Shown in pieces: positions 60,037 through 64,000 of a DNA stretch of 64,000 nt; position 1 is the stretch's first letter, and the number at the start of each line of letters is the position of its first letter. This DNA comes from Selenomonadaceae bacterium. Lineage in GTDB: Bacteria > Bacillota > Negativicutes > Selenomonadales > Selenomonadaceae. The stretch spans positions 118,285-182,284 of the forward strand of contig JAFYNH010000007.1 in NCBI GenBank assembly GCA_017549815.1, read 5' to 3'. Position numbers and translations under genes: made by a program. Under the pieces are notes generated by a model that did not search any database, was not told where the DNA came from, and was given only the letters and a program-made list of their open reading frames with translations.

Positions 60037-60672
60037 CTAAATTTCGATTGCCGGATTGCCGAAAACTTTTGCGCCTGCGCGGACTTTTTTAAGGACGACC
60101 GAACCCGCTCCGACAGTTGCGCCGTCGCCGACTTTGGCTTTGGGCAAGATAATTGCGCCGCTCCCGATAAAAACTTCCGCGCCAATTTTGCATTTGCCTG
60201 CAACGTTCGCATGAGGCATAACGCAACTGAATTTATCAATCTGCGCGTCGTGCCCGATTATCACCAAGTCATTGACTGCAACAAAGTCATCAAGCTCCGC
60301 TCTGTCGCCAATGCTGACGTGCGGACAAATTATCACGCCGCGTCCGAGCTTAACCGTCGGCATAATGTAGGCAAGCGAACTGATTAAATTTATAAATTCG
60401 CCGCCGCGAGCTAAAATTTTTTCGACAAGAACTTTCCGAGCATAAGGCGTTCCGACCGCGCAAGTAAAAACGTCGTCCGCGCAGATTTCATAATTATCAA
60501 CGTCACCCAAAACTTTATCGGGCAAAAGTTCATATTCCGCCGCCGCAAGTTTAATGTCGCCGTCAAGAAAACCTTTTATCCGCCACTCTACGCCAAAGCC
60601 TAAAGATTTTTGCGCGTGCCAATAAATTTCGCGGGCAAAGCCTCCGACGCCGATTATTATTAAATTCTTCAT
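60037..60672 (-). CDS. NeuD/PglD-like acyltransferase with left-handed beta-helix
   Basis: About 211 residues. An N-terminal Rossmann-like part (LIIIGVGGFAREIYW) and a C-terminal hexapeptide repeat helix (about 100-211: LGRGVIICPHVSIGDRAELD and VGDGATVGAGSVVLKKV) match the NeuD/PglD family that acetylates UDP-amino sugars or sialic acid precursors. ATG 60672 follows AAAGGGGGC. It heads the minus-strand operon ACP, SDR, tyrosine phosphatase, sigma. The TnpB element C lies just upstream of its promoter. Confidence 0.82.
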   Translation of the reverse strand: MKNLIIIGVGGFAREIYWHAQKSLGFGVEWRIKGFLDGDIKLAAAEYELLPDKVLGDVDNYEICADDVFTCAVGTPYARKVLVEKILARGGEFINLISSLAYIMPTVKLGRGVIICPHVSIGDRAELDDFVAVNDLVIIGHDAQIDKFSCVMPHANVAGKCKIGAEVFIGSGAIILPKAKVGDGATVGAGSVVLKKVRAGAKVFGNPAIEI

Positions 60673-60694
60673 CAAGTCGCCCCCTTTCAAGCGA

Positions 60695-60724
60695 ATTCTA
60701 TCACAAAAATTTTTCACGCCGCAA
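60695..60724 (-). promoter_or_regulatory. Possible promoter of the NeuD-ACP-SDR-sigma operon
   Basis: On the minus strand, TTGCGG (60724-60719) and TAGAAT (60700-60695) are 18 bases apart; the -35 is weak, the -10 good. It lies about 25 bases before the NeuD-like start. Confidence 0.5.
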
Positions 60725-60832
60725 TAAGACGCGCCATTTTTTTTTATGCAAATGTTTGTTATAATCAGCGCGTGATTAAAAGCAAAGAGGCTTACTAACA
60801 GCTAAAGGAAAGTTCTATCAAAGGTGAACAAA

Positions 60833-61990
60833 ATGCTTAAGTCGTTTAAGGTAATGCTGGTACCGAACAAAAACCAACGAACGCGATTATTTCAATTTGC
60901 GGGGACAGCTCGCTTTGCTTATAATTGGGCATTGCGAAAGGAAATTGACGCTTACGAGGCGAACGAAGAATTTATAAGCAACAACGATTTGCGAAAAGAA
61001 TTTACCGTACTTAGGAACTCTGCTGAATATACGTGGCTCAAGACAATTTCAAATAACGTGCCCAAGCAAGCGATAAAAGATTGCGTGGACGCCTACATGA
61101 GGTTTTTCAAAGGATTGACGGAACGACCGCGATTCAAGAGTAAAAGGCGCGGCGACTTCAGTTTTTATCAAGACACAGACAAAATCCGAATCACGGCGAC
61201 ACACGTCAAACTTGAGGCAATAGCGAAGAGTAAACGCCGAAACAAGCAAGGGTTGAACTGGTTTAGGCTTGCCGAAGTTGGGAGAATTCCCGTTGGAGTG
61301 AAATACAAAGAGCCGCGAATTACTTTTGACGGTTTGAATTGGTAGTTAAGTGTTGTCGTTGAATTCGAGCCTGAAAAGTCGGAACTTAGCGACGAAGTCA
61401 TTGGCATTGACTTAGGCATAAAAAGTTTGGCGGTATGTTCAGACGGCACGATTTATCCGAACATTAACAAGACGAAGACAGTTAGAAAATTAGAAAAGAA
61501 ACAGCGTCGGTTGCAACGCTCAATCTCGCGTAAATACGAGATGAATAACAAGAAAGGAGAACGTTACGAGAAAACACGCAACATTATAAAGAGTGAACGA
61601 AAACTTTTAAAGATTCATCACCGATTAGCGAACATACGACAAAATTATCGTCATCAAATCACGAGCGGATTGATTAAGCGAGAACCAAGCGTAATTGTGC
61701 TGGAGGATTTAAACATTCGTGGAATGATGAAGAATCGGCACTTGTCAAAAGCAGTGCAGGAACAAGGATTTTATGAATTTCGGCGGCAGATAGAATATAA
61801 GGCGGCGTGGGCAGGATTGCGCGTAGTGATAGCCGACAGATATTATCCGAGTTCCAAGAAATGCATAGCTTGCGGACACGTGAAGAAAAATTTGCGTTTA
61901 TCGGAGCGAATTTATCACTGTGAGAATTGTGACAACAAGATAGACCGCGACTTACAAGCGGCGATAAATTTGAAACGATACGCAAGCTGA
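60833..61990 (+). pseudogene. tnpB: tnpB of element C, interrupted by one in-frame amber codon
   Basis: The full frame (386 codons) matches the TnpB at 37891 along its length, but has TAG at 61343-61345, in the sequence W-stop-LSVVVEFE. Homologous proteins have tyrosine here (YYVSVLVEV), so one base changed TAT or TAC to TAG. Downstream the frame continues uninterrupted with GIDLGIKSLAVCSDG, VLEDLNIRGMMKN and the zinc ribbon CIAC ... CENC ending in DRDLQAAINL. ATG 60833 follows AAAGGTG. Very recent inactivation, or amber suppression. Confidence 0.9.
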
Positions 61991-62033
61991 TAGGTTGAAA
62001 AAATCTACCCGTTCGTTAGCGGGGAATTTAAGC

Positions 62034-62091
62034 CTGTGGAGCGTCATAACAAACGTTAGTAGCTACGGCAAACGCGGACGCGGCGAAGCAG
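62034..62091 (+). ncRNA. Candidate omega RNA / right-end block of TnpB element C
   Basis: CTGTGGAGCGTCATAACAAA (62034-62053), then CGTTAGTAG and CGGACGCGGCGAAGCAG, align closely with 39071-39127. Conservation without coding potential, at the same place relative to tnpB, suggests the guide-RNA scaffold. No terminal hairpin follows in this copy. Confidence 0.5.
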
Positions 62092-62151
62092 GAATGAAAC
62101 ATAAAGGTTTTTATAACTTTTTATAAGTTTTCAGTAACGGAAGTGTTAATT

Positions 62152-62946
62152 GTGATAAAGTTATTCGTGACCGATATTGACGGGACGCTTTTATCGCCGG
62201 GCAAAAAAGTTTCTGCGAAAAATATTGAAGCGGTTCACAAAATGATTGAGGCGGGCGTCAAAGTCGTTATCGCTACAGGCAGAATGTATCCTGCCGCCTT
62301 GCCGATAGCCGCTCAACTCGGCGTGCCCGTCCCGATTATCGCCTACAACGGAGCCTTGATAAAATCTTCGGCGGGCGAAGTTCTTCATACTCAATACATG
62401 GACGCGGAAAAAGTTCTTACGTTGATAAATTTCTTTGAGGAACGCGGCTGGCATTTGCAAAGTTACAGCGACGATATTTTATACGTGCCGAAAAAAAATG
62501 ATCTCGTTAAGCTTTATTCGGAGATGCAGAAAGTTGAGGCGGTCGAAGTCGGCTGGGACGGCTTGCGCGAACGGGCAAAGAATGTTCCAAAGCTTTTGAG
62601 TATTTCTCTTAACCCCGACGAGATAGTCGAAAGAATGACCGAAACCAAAAAAATTTTCGGCGGGCAAGTTGAAATTACTCGTTCGGCTCCGTATTTTGTA
62701 GAATTTATGTCATTAGGCGTCACGAAGGCGAGCGCGATTAAAATTCTCGCTGAAAAATTTGACATTGCCAACGAAGAAATTTTGGCTATCGGCGATTCGG
62801 ATAACGATTTGCAGATGATAATGTCGGTGGGTTGCGGCGTCGCTATGGGTAATGCGGTTGACACTGTTAAAGAGGCTTGCCCGCGCATAACCGACACTTG
62901 CGATAATGACGGCTTTGCCAAAGCAGTTTACGATTATGTTTTGTAA
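62152..62946 (+). CDS. Cof-type HAD hydrolase
   Basis: About 264 residues. The Cof-type HAD phosphatase motifs are visible: FVTDIDGTLLSPGKKVS (motif I), VVIATGRMYPA (motif II), a lysine in VTKASAIKILAEKF (motif III) and IGDSDNDLQMIM (motif IV). These enzymes dephosphorylate sugar phosphates, FMN or similar small molecules. The GTG at 62152 is nine bases after GGAAG; a GTG at 62143 is too close. rapZ follows 12 bases later. Confidence 0.9.
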   Translation: MIKLFVTDIDGTLLSPGKKVSAKNIEAVHKMIEAGVKVVIATGRMYPAALPIAAQLGVPVPIIAYNGALIKSSAGEVLHTQYMDAEKVLTLINFFEERGWHLQSYSDDILYVPKKNDLVKLYSEMQKVEAVEVGWDGLRERAKNVPKLLSISLNPDEIVERMTETKKIFGGQVEITRSAPYFVEFMSLGVTKASAIKILAEKFDIANEEILAIGDSDNDLQMIMSVGCGVAMGNAVDTVKEACPRITDTCDNDGFAKAVYDYVL

Positions 62947-62958
62947 GGAAGATTTTTT

Positions 62959-63858
62959 ATGGAAGAAACTAAAGAATTTGCCGACAAGAATAGGATAATT
63001 ATCGTGACGGGCATGAGCGGTAGCGGCAAAACTCAGGCTTGTCGATACCTTGAAGATTTGGGATATTTTTGCGTAGACAACTTGCCGCCCGTCTTTATCC
63101 CAAAATTTGTCGAGCTGTGTACGCATTCAAACAGCCACTTTAATAAAATGGTTTTCGTCGTCGATACGCGCAGCAGAGAATTTTTTGATGATTTGGTTCA
63201 CGTCCTCGACGATATGGATAAAGATAATCAAGATTATGAAATGCTTTTTATGGACGCTAGCGACGACGTGATTATTCGCCGCTACAAGGAGACGCGCCGC
63301 CGCCACCCTATGGCTCCTTCAACCAGAATTTCCGACGGCGTATTTAAAGAAAGAAAACGTCTTGAGAGCGTCCGCGCTAAGGCAACTTATGTTATCGACA
63401 CGTCGAATTTATCTAAGGTCGAACTGCGCGAAAAAATTCATGTGTTGTTCGGCGAGTCCGACGGCGAAATCATGACTATTGCGGTTTTATCGTTCGGCTT
63501 TAAATTCGGCATGCCGCTTGATGCCGATATGGTTTTAGACGTGCGCTTTTTGCCGAATCCGTTTTATGTTCAAGAGCTTAGGCATAAAAGCGGGAGCGTC
63601 CCCGAAGTCGCCGCCTACATTGAGGAGAAAAGCATTACGCAGGAATATCTTAAACGGCTTGATTCGTTTATTGATTTTCTTGTCCCGCAGTATGTCCGCG
63701 AAGGCAAAAGTCAGCTGGTTATTGCGGTAGGTTGTACGGGCGGAATGCACAGGAGCGTTTTTGTTGCCAAGCATATTTATGAACTGCTTGCGAAGAAAGG
63801 TTACGCTGTCAATTTGGAGCATCGCGACCTTATGAAGAACGACGTTTGGGAGGTTTAA
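62959..63858 (+). CDS. rapZ: RapZ/YvcJ-type nucleotide-binding protein
   Basis: 299 residues. Walker A is TGMSGSGKTQA, and YFCVDNLPP, the RRRHPMAPS loop and the C-terminal CTGGMHRSVFVA block are typical. In enteric bacteria RapZ is an adapter for RNase E that targets GlmZ RNA and senses glucosamine 6-phosphate; in Firmicutes (YvcJ) it is a nucleotide-binding protein linked to competence. ATG 62959 follows AAGGAAG. It is probably cotranscribed with the HAD gene. Confidence 0.93.
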   Translation: MEETKEFADKNRIIIVTGMSGSGKTQACRYLEDLGYFCVDNLPPVFIPKFVELCTHSNSHFNKMVFVVDTRSREFFDDLVHVLDDMDKDNQDYEMLFMDASDDVIIRRYKETRRRHPMAPSTRISDGVFKERKRLESVRAKATYVIDTSNLSKVELREKIHVLFGESDGEIMTIAVLSFGFKFGMPLDADMVLDVRFLPNPFYVQELRHKSGSVPEVAAYIEEKSITQEYLKRLDSFIDFLVPQYVREGKSQLVIAVGCTGGMHRSVFVAKHIYELLAKKGYAVNLEHRDLMKNDVWEV

Positions 63859-63928
63859 GGTAATTAGGAATGTGAAATTAGGAATGTGGAATTTTTTTCA
63901 TTCCTAATTCCTAATTCCTAATTCCTCA
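63859..63928. repeat. Dispersed intergenic palindrome, copy 10
   Basis: TAATTAGGAATGTG and AAATTAGGAATGTGG words are followed by a TTCATTCCTAATTCCTAATTCC half, so the block can fold. It lies between rapZ and a minus-strand gene. Confidence 0.75.
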
Positions 63929-63981
63929 TTGAAAAAAGGCGGCTTAACTTATCGTCAGTTATTCAGGCAAAAAATTTTCGT

Positions 63982-64000
63982 TTAGAAATTGACGATCGCG
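63982..64000 (-). CDS. tpiA: Possible second triosephosphate isomerase, last residues only
   Basis: Only the last 19 bases are visible. On the minus strand they read GCG-ATC-GTC-AAT-TTC-TAA, giving AIVNF and stop. The tpiA part of the fusion at 4607 ends in SAIVNF and stop, with similar bases downstream (the plus strand reads TTAGAA(A/G)TTGAC(G/A)ATCGCG in both). This is the only evidence; the rest is beyond the window. Confidence 0.35.

Larger units (their letters stand above)
60790..62091 (+). mobile_element. TnpB-only element C with interrupted tnpB
   Basis: The left end shows a GAGGCTTACTAACAGCTAAA stretch related to the left end of element B. The right end carries the conserved block 62034-62091. 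The gene inside has a single amber codon. A hairpin as in element B's right end is missing. It lies between the divergent NeuD-like operon and the HAD phosphatase gene. Borders are approximate. Confidence 0.65.

Overview
The window is 64 kb of bacterial chromosome, almost fully coding, moderate in G+C, with strong Shine-Dalgarno sites and an unusually large number of TTG start codons. The gene set (RNA polymerase delta subunit, PASTA kinase/phosphatase pair, XpaC/TelA pair, GutM-like protein, DivIC, TilS-Hpt-FtsH block) points to Firmicutes. The RTX protein N-terminus (FVFDLQRF) and the mix of low-GC-type and diderm-like secreted proteins fit Negativicutes (Selenomonadales-like). This placement is an inference from remembered gene sets, not from a search.

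Layout. 1-2.5 kb: end of an acyl-CoA synthetase, two small secreted proteins and a fucosyltransferase-like enzyme. 2.5-7.7 kb: a glycolytic block on the minus strand, gap, a pgk-tpiA gene fusion, a small coiled-coil membrane protein and gpmI. 7.9-11.3 kb: three tandem GT2 glycosyltransferases, two of them a recent mosaic duplication. 11.4-17.4 kb: a FlgT/CsgG-like exported protein, a PASTA penicillin-binding protein, TelA, an XpaC-TM2 fusion and plsY. 17.5-18.9 kb: tRNA-Leu(UAG) with a TnpB element inserted next to its promoter. 19-28.2 kb: argS, two L,D-transpeptidase paralogues, rpoE and pyrG, with a 3.9 kb RTX-repeat gene wedged between rpoE and pyrG on the opposite strand. 28.2-31.4 kb: an exported family II pyrophosphatase, a GutM-like protein, and an Rpn-type nuclease followed by two extra copies of its own 3' tail. 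31.4-35.4 kb: a sucrose PTS/hydrolase operon with a second copy of the small coiled-coil protein. 36-39.2 kb: a secreted protein, an FkbM methyltransferase and a TnpB element. 39.2-44.2 kb: divIC, an S1 protein, tilS, hpt and ftsH. 44.2-51.8 kb: asparaginase, birA, PP2C phosphatase, PASTA kinase, rsgA and a duplicated exported protein. 51.9-60.7 kb (minus strand): a phosphate transporter, two glutaredoxins, trxB, a RecQ-like helicase, a divergent sigma factor, a tyrosine phosphatase and a short SDR/ACP/acetyltransferase set, mostly tightly packed. 60.8-64 kb: a TnpB element with one amber codon, a HAD phosphatase, rapZ, and at the very edge what looks like the end of a second tpiA.

What stands out. 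A family of intergenic imperfect palindromes built from CTAGTTCCTA-like words occurs about ten times and often supplies stop codons or ribosome-binding sites to neighbouring genes. The Rpn nuclease has swappable-looking C-terminal tail cassettes. One L,D-transpeptidase has lost both catalytic residues while its neighbour keeps them. The sigma factor has a near-housekeeping region 4.2 but a changed region 2.4. The same small coiled-coil membrane protein family is embedded in two separate sugar operons. No CRISPR array, prophage or rRNA operon is visible, and no gene-free stretch exceeds about 300 bases.
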